64,000 nt of DNA from Enterobacillus tribolii. GTDB taxonomy: Bacteria; Pseudomonadota; Gammaproteobacteria; Enterobacterales; Enterobacteriaceae. Below the pieces are notes generated by a model. That model worked only from the letters and a program-made list of their open reading frames with translations, was not told the DNA's origin and searched no databases. A program made the translations under genes and the position numbers. The first letter of the stretch is position 1. Every line of letters starts with the position of its first letter. Positions 33,832 to 46,899 of the stretch are shown one piece after another. The stretch covers positions 186,001 through 250,000 of the forward strand of contig NZ_QRAP01000006.1 of assembly GCF_003363015.1 (NCBI RefSeq), in the 5' to 3' direction.

Positions 33832-35433
33832 TTACGGCTGAAGGATCGTCGGCTTCGGATTCTCCAGCTGTCCGGGATAATCCAGCGTGTAATGCAGGCC
33901 GCGGCTCTCTTCCCGGCTCAGTGCGCAACGCACGATCAGCTCGGCGACCTGCACCAGGTTCCGCAGTTCCAGCAAATTGTTGGAGATACGGAAATTGGCG
34001 TAGTATTCATGGATCTCCTGCTGCAACATCTGAATCCGCCGCATTGCCCGCTCCAGTCGTTTGGTGGTACGCACGATGCCGACGTAGTCCCACATAAACA
34101 GCCGCAGTTCATGCCAGTTATGCTGAATCACCACCCGTTCGTCGGAATTGTCGACCCGGCTGTCGTCCCATTCGGGCAACTGCCTGACCAGCTCGATCTG
34201 CGGCAACTGCTTCAGAATATCCTGCGAAGCAGACCAGGCGTACACCACGCACTCCAGCAGCGAGTTGGAGGCCATGCGGTTGGCGCCGTGCAGCCCGGTG
34301 TAGCTCACTTCGCCGATGGCGTACAGCCCGTTCAGATCGGTGCGTCCACAGTGGTCGACCATCACGCCGCCGCAGGTGTAGTGCGCAGCCGGAACGATAG
34401 GGATCGGCTCTTTGGTCAGATCCAGCCCCAGCGTCAGCAGCTTTTCGTAAATCGTCGGGAAATGCTGCATCACGAAATCGGCCGGTTTATCGCTGATGTC
34501 CAGATACATGCAGTCTGCGCCCAGGCGTTTCATCTCGTGGTCAATCGCGCGGGCGACGATGTCGCGCGGGGCGAGTTCGCCGCGTTGGTCGAAGTCAGGC
34601 ATAAAGCGGGTGCCGTCCGGCCGTTTCAGCAGCGCGCCTTCGCCGCGCAGGGCTTCGGTCAGCAGGAAGTTACGCGCCTGGGGGTGGTACAGGCAGGTGG
34701 GATGGAACTGGTTGAATTCCAGGTTCGCCACCCGGCAACCCGCGCGCCAGGCCATCGCGATGCCGTCGCCGGAGGAGATATCCGGATTGGTGGTATATTG
34801 GTATACTTTGGCCGCGCCGCCGGTAGCCAGCACGACGGTTTTGGCGCGCAGCGTTTCCACGCGCTCCAGGCGGCGGTTCCATACGTAAGCGCCGACCACG
34901 CGCAACGGGCCGGCTAATCCGATTTTTCTGGATGTGATCAGATCTACCGCATTACAGCGTTCGCGGATGCAAATATTCGGGTGAGTGCTTGCTTTCTGTA
35001 CTAGCGTAGTCTCTACTTCTTTACCAGTGGCGTCGGCGCTGTGCAAAATGCGGCGGTGGCTGTGGCCGCCCTCTCGGGTCAGGTGATAGCGCGATTCGCC
35101 GCCGGGGGTGATTTCGGTGTCGAACAGCACGCCCTGATCGATAAGCCACTGCACGCAATCCTTTGCGTTGCTGGCGATAAATTCAACGGCGGAGGGATCG
35201 CACAGTCCCGCTCCGGCGATCAGCGTATCCTGCACATGGGATTCAATGCTGTCGGTCTCATCAAACACGGCCGCGATGCCGCCCTGGGCATAAAAGGTCG
35301 CGCCTTCGTTAAGCGGCCCCTTGCTGAGCACCGTGACTTTACACTGGTCGGCCAGGCGCAGGGCAAGTGAGAGGCCGGCGGCCCCGCTGCCGATAATCAA
35401 TACATCGGTGAAGTATTCGGAATTCGGTTGCAT
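33832..35433 (-). CDS. nadB: L-aspartate oxidase
   Basis: 533-aa FAD enzyme that oxidises L-aspartate to iminoaspartate, the first step of de novo NAD synthesis. FAD-binding [15 protein letters not shown] is at about 13-27, the active-site region [22 protein letters not shown] near 112-133, and [19 protein letters not shown] near 345. It is divergent from rpoE, as in E. coli. Confidence 0.98.
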   Translation of the reverse strand: MQPNSEYFTDVLIIGSGAAGLSLALRLADQCKVTVLSKGPLNEGATFYAQGGIAAVFDETDSIESHVQDTLIAGAGLCDPSAVEFIASNAKDCVQWLIDQGVLFDTEITPGGESRYHLTREGGHSHRRILHSADATGKEVETTLVQKASTHPNICIRERCNAVDLITSRKIGLAGPLRVVGAYVWNRRLERVETLRAKTVVLATGGAAKVYQYTTNPDISSGDGIAMAWRAGCRVANLEFNQFHPTCLYHPQARNFLLTEALRGEGALLKRPDGTRFMPDFDQRGELAPRDIVARAIDHEMKRLGADCMYLDISDKPADFVMQHFPTIYEKLLTLGLDLTKEPIPIVPAAHYTCGGVMVDHCGRTDLNGLYAIGEVSYTGLHGANRMASNSLLECVVYAWSASQDILKQLPQIELVRQLPEWDDSRVDNSDERVVIQHNWHELRLFMWDYVGIVRTTKRLERAMRRIQMLQQEIHEYYANFRISNNLLELRNLVQVAELIVRCALSREESRGLHYTLDYPGQLENPKPTILQP

Positions 35434-35536
35434 AGGTTGTTATCTGTACAGCTGAAAGGTAAAAATCATGCTAGCCTACGGAGCCATATGAATGCTATGG
35501 CAATTCGGGCGGTAAATACGAAATACATTTATATAC

Positions 35537-35564
35537 GGAACTTTTTATCACGTATGAACTCCAA
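35537..35564 (+). promoter_or_regulatory. sigma-E autoregulated promoter of rpoE
   Basis: GGAACTT (35537-35543), a 16-bp spacer and TCCAA (35560-35564) match the sigma-E consensus. The position, about 80 bp upstream of rpoE, fits the known autoregulation of the operon. Confidence 0.85.
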
Positions 35565-35646
35565 GCGAGTGCTTGCTCAGGAAAAAATTTTATAGCTGGC
35601 AATACTGTTTACGCGTGGAGAGAGATTTGGGGAGATATTACCTCGG

Positions 35647-36222
35647 ATGAGCGAGCAGTTAACGGATCAGGTGCTGGTCGAGCGGGTCCAGAAGGGAGAT
35701 AAAAAGGCGTTCAACTTACTGGTGATCCGTTACCAGCATAAGGTGGCCAGCCTGGTATCCCGCTACGTGCCTTCGGGCGACGTACCTGATGTGGTGCAAG
35801 AGTCATTTATTAAGGCCTATCGCGCGCTGGAGTCATTCCGCGGCGACAGCGCTTTCTATACCTGGCTTTATCGTATTGCCGTGAACACGGCAAAAAATTA
35901 TTTAGTGGCTCAGGGACGGCGCCCGCCCTCCAGTGACGTTGATGCCAATGACGCTGAAAACTTTGAAAGTGCGGGCGCATTAAAAGAAATTTCGAACCCT
36001 GAGAACTTAATGTTGTCAGATGAACTGAAGCAGATTGTTTTTCGCACGATAGAGTCATTGCCGGAGGATTTACGGATGGCAATTACCCTGCGTGAATTGG
36101 ATGGCCTGAGCTACGAAGAGATAGCGGCCATCATGGATTGTCCGGTGGGTACGGTTCGATCGCGTATTTTCCGGGCTCGCGAAGCCATCGATAACAAGGT
36201 TCAACCGCTTATACAGCGTTAG
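35647..36222 (+). CDS. rpoE: RNA polymerase sigma factor RpoE (sigma-E)
   Basis: 191-aa ECF sigma factor of the envelope stress response. Region 2 (VQESFIKAYRALESFRGDSAFYTWLYRIAVNTAKNYL) reads the -10 element; region 4 (ELDGLSYEEIAAIMDCPVGTVRSRIFRAREAI) reads GGAACTT. It is held at the membrane by RseA, encoded 30 bp downstream. The ribosome-binding site (GGAG about 12 bases away) is weak. Confidence 0.98.
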   Translation: MSEQLTDQVLVERVQKGDKKAFNLLVIRYQHKVASLVSRYVPSGDVPDVVQESFIKAYRALESFRGDSAFYTWLYRIAVNTAKNYLVAQGRRPPSSDVDANDAENFESAGALKEISNPENLMLSDELKQIVFRTIESLPEDLRMAITLRELDGLSYEEIAAIMDCPVGTVRSRIFRAREAIDNKVQPLIQR

Positions 36223-36251
36223 ACATGGCGGCACAGGAAGGGTATTAAGGC

Positions 36252-36896
36252 ATGCAGAAAGAACAGCTTTCAGCTCTGATGGACGGCGAAGTTTTGGACA
36301 GTGAACTGATCGGTTCGCTGGGCAAAGATAAGTCCCTCCAGCAGACATGGCAGAGTTATCACCTGATTCGTGACACCTTGCGCGGTGATATGAGCGATGT
36401 GGTTCATTTTGATATTGCAGACCGCGTTGCCGCGGCGCTGGAGAATGAGCCGGTTCGTCTGGTTCCTCAGTCTGTTACTGAGTCTCAGCCCCATCCCGGC
36501 CAGTGGCGGAAGATGCCATTCTGGAACAAAGTGCGTCCCTGGGCGAGTCAGCTGACTCAGGTCGGTATTGCCGCCTGCGTATCGCTGGCGGTGCTGGTGG
36601 GCGTTCAGCAGTACAACCAGCCGGGCAGCGGCGTCAGCGAATCGGAATCTCCGGTGTTTAACACGCTGCCGATCGGCGGTCAGGCTTCTCAGGTCAGCTT
36701 CGGCGTCCCGACTGATTCCAACAGCAGCGCTGCCCAGCAGCAGTTGCAGCAGCGTAAACGCATTAATGCGATTTTGCAGGATTACGAACTGCAGCGCCGC
36801 CTGCACAATGAACAACTGCAATTGGATAACAGCAATACTCAGGCATCGGTTCAACAGGTGCCGGGAACTTTGTCATTAGGAACACAGCAGCAGTAA
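36252..36896 (+). CDS. rseA: anti-sigma-E factor RseA
   Basis: 214-aa single-pass inner-membrane protein. The cytosolic N-domain (MQKEQLSALMDGEVLDSELI, residues 1-66) clamps RpoE. One transmembrane segment lies at about 102-121 (VGIAACVSLAVLVGV), then a Gln-rich periplasmic domain binds RseB. The cleavage sites for DegS and RseP lie around the membrane span. Its stop overlaps the rseB start (TAATG). Confidence 0.96.
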   Translation: MQKEQLSALMDGEVLDSELIGSLGKDKSLQQTWQSYHLIRDTLRGDMSDVVHFDIADRVAAALENEPVRLVPQSVTESQPHPGQWRKMPFWNKVRPWASQLTQVGIAACVSLAVLVGVQQYNQPGSGVSESESPVFNTLPIGGQASQVSFGVPTDSNSSAAQQQLQQRKRINAILQDYELQRRLHNEQLQLDNSNTQASVQQVPGTLSLGTQQQ

Positions 36897-37897
36897 TGAA
36901 GCAATTCTGGTTAGCCTTCGGTTTTTTGACAGGCAGCCTGCTCAGTTCTTCCGCCGTCTGGGCTACGCCGGGCGGAACGGTAACGCAGCCAACAACTCCC
37001 CGGTCGCAGTCGGATGCGACCGGGGAGTTGTTGCGTCAAATGAGCGGCGCGACGCGTTCGCTTAACTATGAGCTGGCGTACATCAACATTTCCAAGCTCG
37101 GCATTGAGTCGCTGCGCTACCGTCATGCCGTGCTGGGCAACGTCTCGCTGGCGCAGATGCTGCAAATGGACGGCCCGCGGCGCGAGGTGTTGCTGCGCGG
37201 CAATGAGGTCAGCTATTTCGAGCCGGGTCTTGAGCCTTTTACCCTCAATGGCGATCACATTGTGGATTCGCTGCCCGCCGTGGTTTTTGCCGACGTCAAT
37301 AAAATCCGTCCTTATTACAATTTTATCGCCGTGGGTGAAGCCAGGGTTGCCGATCGTCCGACGGACGTGATCCGCGTGGTTTCCCGCGACGGCCTGCGCT
37401 ACAGCTACGTGGTCTGGGTAGACAATGCATCCCATTTACCGCTGCGTGTCGATCTGCTGGATCGCGACGGCGAAACGCTGGAGCAGTTCCGCGTGATCTC
37501 GTTTGCGCTGGGCGAAGATATCGGCGCCAGTATGTCGGCGCTGCAACAGGCGTCGCTGCCTCCGTTGCTGACGCTGCCGCAAACTGAAAAAGTGACCTTC
37601 ACCTGGCAGATCAACTGGCTGCCGCAGGGCTTTAAAGAAGTGTCGCGCAGCCGCAGAACGCTGCCTACGCTGTCGGTGCCGGTGGAGTCGCGCCTGTTCA
37701 GCGACGGGCTGTTTAATTTCTCGGTGAACGTCAGCCCGGCGAACACCGCGGCCAACGATCAGTACCTGCGCCAGGGGCGCAAAACGATTCATACCGAAAC
37801 CCGCAATAACACCGACATCACCATCGTCGGCGAATTGCCGCCTTCCACCGCCAAACGGATTGCCGAAAGCATTGCGCTGAACGGCAGCCGTTCCTGA
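36896..37897 (+). CDS. rseB: sigma-E factor regulatory protein RseB
   Basis: 333-aa periplasmic protein with a signal peptide (about 1-23, ending VWA). A LolA-like N-terminal domain (YELAYINISKLGIESLRYRHAV) and a smaller C-terminal domain (NWLPQGFKEVSRSRR, FSVNVSP) are visible. It protects RseA from DegS until it senses mislocalised lipopolysaccharide. It is coupled to rseA and followed 10 bp later by rseC. Confidence 0.96.
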   Translation: MKQFWLAFGFLTGSLLSSSAVWATPGGTVTQPTTPRSQSDATGELLRQMSGATRSLNYELAYINISKLGIESLRYRHAVLGNVSLAQMLQMDGPRREVLLRGNEVSYFEPGLEPFTLNGDHIVDSLPAVVFADVNKIRPYYNFIAVGEARVADRPTDVIRVVSRDGLRYSYVVWVDNASHLPLRVDLLDRDGETLEQFRVISFALGEDIGASMSALQQASLPPLLTLPQTEKVTFTWQINWLPQGFKEVSRSRRTLPTLSVPVESRLFSDGLFNFSVNVSPANTAANDQYLRQGRKTIHTETRNNTDITIVGELPPSTAKRIAESIALNGSRS

Positions 37898-37907
37898 GTC
37901 TTTCGTC

Positions 37908-38378
37908 ATGATGCGTGAATGGGCCACGGTGATTGCGTGGCATCAGGGAGTGGCGACGCTGAACTGCGAAACGCGTTCCGGCTGCGGCGCCTGCCGGGCG
38001 AAGCATACCTGCGGCACGACGTTGCTTAACAAACTGGGGCCGCAGTCGCAGCATCAGTTGCAGATTGCCGTGGCACAACCGCTGGAGCCGGGGCAAAAAA
38101 TAGAAATTGGCTTAACGGAAAGCAGCCTGCTGAGTTCGGCGCTGCTGGTCTATATGACGCCGTTGGCAGGCCTGCTGGCCGGCGGCGCGCTGGGGCAGTG
38201 GGGGCTGACCAGCGACGCCGGCGCCGCGCTGGGCGCGCTGCTCGGCGCAGGGCTGGGGTTCTGGCTGGCGCGCCGTCTGGCTGTGCCGCTGAGCGCGCGT
38301 GAAACCTACCAGCCGGTGGTATTACAAATCGGCCTGCCGCCCTCCGCATTGCATTTTCAGCCGCCGGATGCAGGCTGA
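37908..38378 (+). CDS. rseC: SoxR-reducing system / sigma-E regulator RseC
   Basis: 156-aa inner-membrane protein. A Cys-rich N-terminus (NCETRSGCGACRAKHTCG) is followed by two membrane helices (about 76-125). Family members act with the Rsx complex in keeping SoxR reduced and have a minor positive effect on sigma-E. Tandem ATG codons at 37908 and 37911 could both serve. Last gene of the rpoE operon. Confidence 0.94.
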   Translation: MMREWATVIAWHQGVATLNCETRSGCGACRAKHTCGTTLLNKLGPQSQHQLQIAVAQPLEPGQKIEIGLTESSLLSSALLVYMTPLAGLLAGGALGQWGLTSDAGAALGALLGAGLGFWLARRLAVPLSARETYQPVVLQIGLPPSALHFQPPDAG

Positions 38379-38542
38379 CTCCCTGCCACAACTTGCAACA
38401 GGGTATAGGTTTTGCCGGAATCGATGTGTAGAATGCACCCATTCCGGCGCACTGCGCTAATGAACATACATCATCGCTTTGAGCCCGTCCGCGTGTCCTT
38501 AGGCGAGTAATCCAGAAATAATTCAGGCAAAATATCTTAATA

Positions 38543-40342
<1,800 letters not shown>

Positions 40343-40360
40343 TTTTAAGGAGTTATTGGC

Positions 40361-41332
40361 ATGGCCAATACGTTTGCTTTGATTTTGGTGGTTCTGACCC
40401 TGATTACCGGGATTATCTGGTGCATAGATCGCTTTAAGCTGGCGCCGGCACGCAAAGCCAAACTCGCTGCGATCAATGCGCAAACCACCGCGGGGCTGGA
40501 TACGGAAAGCGCCAAAGCTGCGGTAAAAGCGCCGGGTTGGATCGAAACCAGCGCTTCGGTGTTTCCGGTGCTGGCACTGGTGCTGATCATTCGCTCATTT
40601 ATTTATGAGCCGTTCCAGATCCCGTCCGGTTCTATGATGCCGACGCTGCTGATTGGCGACTTTATCCTGGTCGAGAAATTCGCCTACGGCATTAAAGATC
40701 CCATCACGCAGACCACGCTGATCCCCACCGGGCACCCCAAGCGTGGCGATATCGCTGTGTTCAAATATCCGCCCAGCCCGCAGTTGGATTACATCAAGCG
40801 CGTGATCGGCGTGCCGGGCGATAAAGTCACTTACGATCCCTATTCCAAGGAAATCACCGTGCATCCTGGTTGCAACAGCGGGCGGAGCTGCGACAAAGCG
40901 TTGGCGATCACCTACAGCACCACCGAGCCGAGCACCTTTGTGCAGACTTTCGGCCGGGTGGGCAGCGAAACCAGCAACGGCTTTTTCCAGATCCCGGTGG
41001 ATCAGAGCGCCGGTGACGGTTACCGCATGAACCTGCGCCAGGAAACGCTGGGCTCCGTCTCCCACAACATCCTCACCGTACCGCAGGCGCAGGACATGCT
41101 GGCGCGTTACTACCGTCAGCCGGGCCAACCGGCGGGAACCTGGGTGGTGCCGGAAGGGCAGTACTTCATGATGGGCGATAACCGTGACAACAGCGCCGAC
41201 AGCCGCTACTGGGGGTTCGTGCCGGAGAAAAACCTGGTCGGTAAGGCCACGGCGATTTGGATGAGCTTTGAGAAGCAGGAAGGGCAGTGGCCGACCGGCG
41301 TTCGTCTGAGCCGTATCGGCGGCATTCATTAA
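40361..41332 (+). CDS. lepB: signal peptidase I
   Basis: 323-aa type I signal peptidase. Two N-terminal membrane segments (about 4-22 and 62-80) anchor the catalytic domain. The catalytic Ser is in IPSGSMMPTLLIGDF (about 88-102), the catalytic Lys in YIKRVIGVPGDK (about 143-154), and box E is GDNRDNSADSRYWGFV. It cleaves Sec and Tat signal peptides on the periplasmic face. AAGGAG precedes the start. Confidence 0.98.
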   Translation: MANTFALILVVLTLITGIIWCIDRFKLAPARKAKLAAINAQTTAGLDTESAKAAVKAPGWIETSASVFPVLALVLIIRSFIYEPFQIPSGSMMPTLLIGDFILVEKFAYGIKDPITQTTLIPTGHPKRGDIAVFKYPPSPQLDYIKRVIGVPGDKVTYDPYSKEITVHPGCNSGRSCDKALAITYSTTEPSTFVQTFGRVGSETSNGFFQIPVDQSAGDGYRMNLRQETLGSVSHNILTVPQAQDMLARYYRQPGQPAGTWVVPEGQYFMMGDNRDNSADSRYWGFVPEKNLVGKATAIWMSFEKQEGQWPTGVRLSRIGGIH

Positions 41333-41348
41333 TTTTCTCTCCTCCTTA

Positions 41349-41373
41349 TCCGGGCAACTTTGGGTTGCCCGGA
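41349..41373. repeat. hairpin downstream of lepB
   Basis: Perfect 10-bp stem TCCGGGCAAC / GTTGCCCGGA with a 5-nt loop, 17 nt past the lepB stop codon. No T tract follows; it may stabilise the 3' end or attenuate transcription into rnc. Confidence 0.5.
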
Positions 41374-41464
41374 CATAAATATCATCAAAATGTTTATTTA
41401 TCCGATAAACAACCCGCTATTACCGCAGCATTCTGTTTTTAGTCGTTGTAGAATAATCAACTGA

Positions 41465-43176
<1,712 letters not shown>

Positions 43177-43187
43177 CGGGGACGCCG

Positions 43188-43910
43188 ATGGACGGCTGGC
43201 AGCGCGCGTTTGTTCTGCACGGGCGGCCCTACAGTGAAACCAGCCTGTTGCTGGATTTATTCACGGAGGGGCATGGCCGGGTGCGTTTGCTGGCTAAAGG
43301 CGCCCGCAGCCGCCGTTCGCCGCTGAAAGGCGCGTTGCAACCCTTCACGCCGCTGCTGGTGCGCTGGGGCGGCAAGGGGGAAGTAAAAACGCTGCGCAGC
43401 GCGGAGCCGGTTTCCCTCAGCCTGCCGTTAAGCGGGATCTCGTTGTACAGCGGCCTGTACGTCAATGAACTGGTTTCCCGCGTCCTGGAGCAGGAAACCA
43501 GCTACCCTTCGCTTTTCTTCGACTATCTGAACTGTCTTCAGGCGCTGGCGGCCACCACCGGTTCGCCGGAGCATGCGTTGCGTGAATTCGAGCTGGCGCT
43601 GCTGGGCAACCTGGGGTATGGCGTCGATTTTCTGCACTGTGCGGGCAGTGGTGAACCGGTGGCTGACGAAATGACCTACCGCTACCGTGAGGAAAAAGGA
43701 TTTATCGCCAGCCTGGTGGTCGATCAACTGAGTTTCACCGGGCGCGAACTGCGCGCCCTGTCAGAGCGTCGTTTCCCTGATGTACTAACGCTGCGCGCCG
43801 CCAAACGCTTCACCCGTATGGCGCTGAAGCCTTATCTGGGCGGCAAACCGCTGAAAAGCCGGGAGCTGTTTCGTCAGTTTGTCGTCAAACGGCCGGTGCG
43901 CGCTTCCTGA
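43188..43910 (+). CDS. recO: DNA repair protein RecO
   Basis: 240-aa recombination mediator that helps RecR load RecA on SSB-coated DNA. The N-terminal OB domain begins [32 protein letters not shown], and the helical C-terminal domain contains [18 protein letters not shown] 43188 is chosen over upstream in-frame codons inside era. It belongs to the rnc-era-recO unit. Confidence 0.96.
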   Translation: MDGWQRAFVLHGRPYSETSLLLDLFTEGHGRVRLLAKGARSRRSPLKGALQPFTPLLVRWGGKGEVKTLRSAEPVSLSLPLSGISLYSGLYVNELVSRVLEQETSYPSLFFDYLNCLQALAATTGSPEHALREFELALLGNLGYGVDFLHCAGSGEPVADEMTYRYREEKGFIASLVVDQLSFTGRELRALSERRFPDVLTLRAAKRFTRMALKPYLGGKPLKSRELFRQFVVKRPVRAS

Positions 43911-44004
43911 GGCTGTCCCCTAACGCCGGGCTGTTCTGTCCGGGGCGCTGGGGTATAAACTACTCTTTTTCCGTTTCCGTTCATCTCCGCGCAGAGGAAT
44001 CGTC

Positions 44005-44736
44005 ATGGCAGAGCTATTGCTGGGTGTAAATATCGATCACGTCGCCACGTTGCGTAATGCACGCGGTACCCAATATCCCGATCCGGTTCAGGCCGCGTTT
44101 ATCGCGGAACAGGCCGGCGCCGACGGCATTACCGTGCATCTGCGTGAAGATCGCCGCCATATCACCGACCGCGACGTGCGCCTGCTGCGTCAGACCATTC
44201 AGACCCGCATGAACCTGGAAATGGCCGTGACGGACGAAATGGTCGGTATCGCCTGCGAGCTGAAGCCGCATTTCTGCTGCCTGGTGCCGGAGAAGCGTCA
44301 GGAAGTCACCACCGAAGGCGGGCTGGACGTGGCCGGGCAACTGGATAAAGTGACCCGCGCCGTCGAACGCCTGACGCAGGCGGGTATCAAAGTTTCCCTG
44401 TTTATCGACGCCGACCCGCGTCAGATTGAGGCCGCCGTCAGCGCCGGCGCGCCCTATATAGAGATTCACACCGGCGCCTATGCCGATGCCGGAAATGAGC
44501 TGGAACAGCGTGCCGAACTGGAGTGCATCGCCAACGGCGCCCGTTTCGCCAGCGAGCGCGGGCTGAAGGTCAATGCCGGCCACGGTCTGACCTACCACAA
44601 CGTGCTGCCGATCGCGGCGCTGCCGGAAATGCATGAGCTGAACATCGGCCACAGCATCATCGGCCGCGCGGTGATGAGCGGCCTGCCGGAGGCCGTCAGC
44701 GCCATGAAGCAACTGATGCAGGAGGCCCGCCGCTGA
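44005..44736 (+). CDS. pdxJ: pyridoxine 5'-phosphate synthase
   Basis: 243-aa TIM-barrel enzyme that condenses deoxyxylulose 5-phosphate with 3-amino-2-oxopropyl phosphate to pyridoxine 5'-phosphate. Family hallmarks are [42 protein letters not shown], and the late [10 protein letters not shown] and [11 protein letters not shown] phosphate-binding segments. AGAGGA precedes the start. Its TGA overlaps the acpS ATG. Confidence 0.98.
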   Translation: MAELLLGVNIDHVATLRNARGTQYPDPVQAAFIAEQAGADGITVHLREDRRHITDRDVRLLRQTIQTRMNLEMAVTDEMVGIACELKPHFCCLVPEKRQEVTTEGGLDVAGQLDKVTRAVERLTQAGIKVSLFIDADPRQIEAAVSAGAPYIEIHTGAYADAGNELEQRAELECIANGARFASERGLKVNAGHGLTYHNVLPIAALPEMHELNIGHSIIGRAVMSGLPEAVSAMKQLMQEARR

Positions 44737-45116
44737 TGGCTATTCTGGGGCTGGGAACCGACATCGTTGAAATCGCGCGTATCGAAGCCGTGATGGCGCG
44801 CAGCGGCGATCAGTTTGCCCAACGGATTCTGACGCCGGCGGAGTGGGAGGTGTATCTGCAGCACAAGCAGCAGGTACGCTACCTGGCGAAACGCTTTGCG
44901 GTGAAGGAAGCCGCCGCGAAGGCGTTCGGCACCGGGATTCGCAACGGGCTTTCCTTCGAAAACTTTGAAGTCTGCAACGATGCGCTGGGCAAACCCCTGT
45001 TGCGCTTTAACGGTCGTGCGGCGGAGCTGGCGGAGCAGATGGGCGTCAGCGGAGTGCATGTTTCACTGTCGGACGAAAGGCGTTATGCCTGTGCGACGGT
45101 GATTATCGAAGGGTGA
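44736..45116 (+). CDS. acpS: holo-[acyl-carrier-protein] synthase
   Basis: 126-aa group I phosphopantetheinyl transferase that activates acyl carrier protein of fatty acid synthesis. Mg-binding [13 protein letters not shown] (about 5-17) and [19 protein letters not shown] (about 55-73) are intact. It is coupled to pdxJ. This group I enzyme would normally not activate the NRPS carrier domains expected further along; that usually needs a separate Sfp-type enzyme. Confidence 0.97.
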   Translation: MAILGLGTDIVEIARIEAVMARSGDQFAQRILTPAEWEVYLQHKQQVRYLAKRFAVKEAAAKAFGTGIRNGLSFENFEVCNDALGKPLLRFNGRAAELAEQMGVSGVHVSLSDERRYACATVIIEG

Positions 45117-45134
45117 GTTTTCCGCGATCTTTTT

Positions 45135-45166
45135 CGCTCCCGCGTTCCTTGATGGTGGCGGGAGCG
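45135..45166. repeat. hairpin between acpS and paaY
   Basis: CGCTCCCGC and GCGGGAGCG, a perfect 9-bp stem in the 56-bp convergent gap. It lacks a downstream T tract on either strand, so terminator function is uncertain. Confidence 0.4.
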
Positions 45167-45172
45167 GGCGGA

Positions 45173-45775
45173 TTATCTACCGAAGTCTTTTTTTACCTTC
45201 ACGCCTTCACCAAATTCCAGGCGCTTCCTTCCCGGTTCTTCTGCGCGCAGCGGCTCCACTTCTTTCAGCGTGTTTTTGCAGCGCAGCACCAGCTCCTGAT
45301 ATTCGCGGGTGCCGACTTTTTTCCATTCGCGTTCTTGCTCGCTTAACTCACGCACCACGCGCGCCGGGCTGCCGACCACTAACTTGTTAGCAGGAATAAT
45401 GGCGGCGGCTTTGATAAAGGCGGCTGCGCCGATGATGGTGTTTTCGCCCACCTCGGCGCCATCCATCACCACTGCGTTCATGCCGACCAGCGCGTTGCGG
45501 CAAATGCGGCAGCCGTGCAGGATGGCGCCGTGGCCGATGTGACCATCCTGCTCCACCACGGTGTCCTGCTGCGGAAATCCGTGCATCACGCAGTTGTCCT
45601 GAATGTTGGCGCCGTCCTGCACCACGATGCGGCCGAAGTCGCCGCGCAGGCTGGCGTTGGGGCCGATATAAACATTACGGCCGACAATCACGTCGCCGAT
45701 CAGCACCGCGGTCGGGTGAACGAAACTGCTGCTGTCGACGACCGGCGTCAGGCCGTCAATTTGATACACGGGCAT
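45173..45775 (-). CDS. paaY: phenylacetic acid degradation protein PaaY
   Basis: 200-aa left-handed beta-helix hexapeptide-repeat protein of the gamma-carbonic-anhydrase-like group. Repeats run through [26 protein letters not shown]...[40 protein letters not shown]. PaaY is a thioesterase that removes dead-end ring-CoA products and supports the pathway. It lies 12 bp downstream of paaX on the same strand. Confidence 0.95.
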   Translation of the reverse strand: MPVYQIDGLTPVVDSSSFVHPTAVLIGDVIVGRNVYIGPNASLRGDFGRIVVQDGANIQDNCVMHGFPQQDTVVEQDGHIGHGAILHGCRICRNALVGMNAVVMDGAEVGENTIIGAAAFIKAAAIIPANKLVVGSPARVVRELSEQEREWKKVGTREYQELVLRCKNTLKEVEPLRAEEPGRKRLEFGEGVKVKKDFGR

Positions 45776-45787
45776 GATGAAAAATCC

Positions 45788-46729
45788 TCAGCTTGTAACA
45801 GGGGGGCGCGGCATGCCGCCGAAGCGCCGGTAATAGAGCGACGACGGCGCGGGCAGGGTGCCGATGGTGGTTTCCGCCAGCGAGGTCACGTACTCGGTGG
45901 CCGCCTGGTCGATACACTGATAAATGTTAATGCACAGGTGGCGGGCGATCTGACCTTCCCACTGTGCGGGCAGTAAAGCTTCCGGCAGCAGGGGATCTCT
46001 GAGCACCACACGGCGGAAGAAGTGAATGAGCAACAGCTTGAGCTGGAAACAGCGCTGCGGGGTCAGATCGGCAGCGTCGGTTTCGCGCAGCAGCGTCATC
46101 AACGGGCGGAACGAATTGATAAATTCGTGGTAATAGCCCGCGACCGCATCAAGCGACCAACAGTTCGACACCAGTTCTTTCAGGCACGGCTCGGAACGGT
46201 TGTACGGATAGGCTGCGCGGAAATAAATCACCCGCTCCCCGGCATTCAGCTCGTTGAGCAGGGCCGGAATATCGGTTTGCGCGTGGGTGGGGGCCGCCAT
46301 CAGATGCGTGGCGAGTTGGCCGAACCCCAGCCAGCCCAGCTCCTTTTTCAGCCGGTTACGCTCGTCTTTTTCGACGGCTTCCAGCAGCAGCAGATCCCAC
46401 TGGCCGTCCCAGGTCGGCTGCTCGGCGAGATAAATTTTCGACTCCGCATGGCGGAACTGACGCATACCCTGCTCGGTCAGCCGGTAATAACTGCGGCGGC
46501 CGATTTTCTCCACGCTCAGCCAGCCCTCTTTTTGCAGGCGGAATACCGAAGTGCGCACGAAACGATCGCTGAAGCCGAGCGATTCCAGCAGCGCGGTCAG
46601 GCTGCCGAGCCAGACCTCCCCGCCGCGGTGGCTCAGGGCATCGCCGTAGAGAGAAATAATCAGGGACGTCCCGCTGATGGGCTGTGCCTGAAGGGCGTGG
46701 CTGATGAAGTCATCGAGTTTTTGAGTCAT
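45788..46729 (-). CDS. paaX: phenylacetate degradation operon repressor PaaX
   Basis: 313-aa GntR-like repressor. The N-terminal winged helix includes HRGGEVWLGSLTALLESLGFSDRFVRTSVFRLQKEGWL (about 33-70), and the PaaX-specific central and C-terminal domains follow. It represses paaZ and paaA promoters until phenylacetyl-CoA binds. It forms a separate unit with paaY, 170 bp downstream of paaK. Confidence 0.96.
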   Translation of the reverse strand: MTQKLDDFISHALQAQPISGTSLIISLYGDALSHRGGEVWLGSLTALLESLGFSDRFVRTSVFRLQKEGWLSVEKIGRRSYYRLTEQGMRQFRHAESKIYLAEQPTWDGQWDLLLLEAVEKDERNRLKKELGWLGFGQLATHLMAAPTHAQTDIPALLNELNAGERVIYFRAAYPYNRSEPCLKELVSNCWSLDAVAGYYHEFINSFRPLMTLLRETDAADLTPQRCFQLKLLLIHFFRRVVLRDPLLPEALLPAQWEGQIARHLCINIYQCIDQAATEYVTSLAETTIGTLPAPSSLYYRRFGGMPRPPVTS

Positions 46730-46831
46730 TATTTTTCACCGGGAGTGATAATTCTGTGTCATTGATAGGGAGTATAACCCGGTGAATAGGTTAAAGAATA
46801 TGCGCTTGTGACGGCGTTCCGTACGCCGGTG

Positions 46832-46859
46832 GTTCCGGAGCCGTCGCCGGCTCCGGAAC
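46832..46859. repeat. hairpin between paaX and paaK
   Basis: Perfect 11-bp stem GTTCCGGAGCC / GGCTCCGGAAC with a 6-nt loop, 41 bp downstream of the paaK stop on the minus strand. It is probably the end of the paaA-K transcript, although no T run follows. Confidence 0.5.
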
Positions 46860-46899
46860 GTTTACTGCCTGAACCCTGCATACTCAAGGGGCCGCGCGC

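Noticed and set aside
33640-34917. A 425-codon open frame antisense to nadB and overlapping trmN.
   Set aside because: nadB and trmN are certain; the antisense translation has shadow-frame composition and no ribosome-binding site.
45135-45166. Terminator for acpS or paaY.
   Set aside because: The 9-bp stem is real but neither strand has a T tract after it, so it is listed only as a hairpin.
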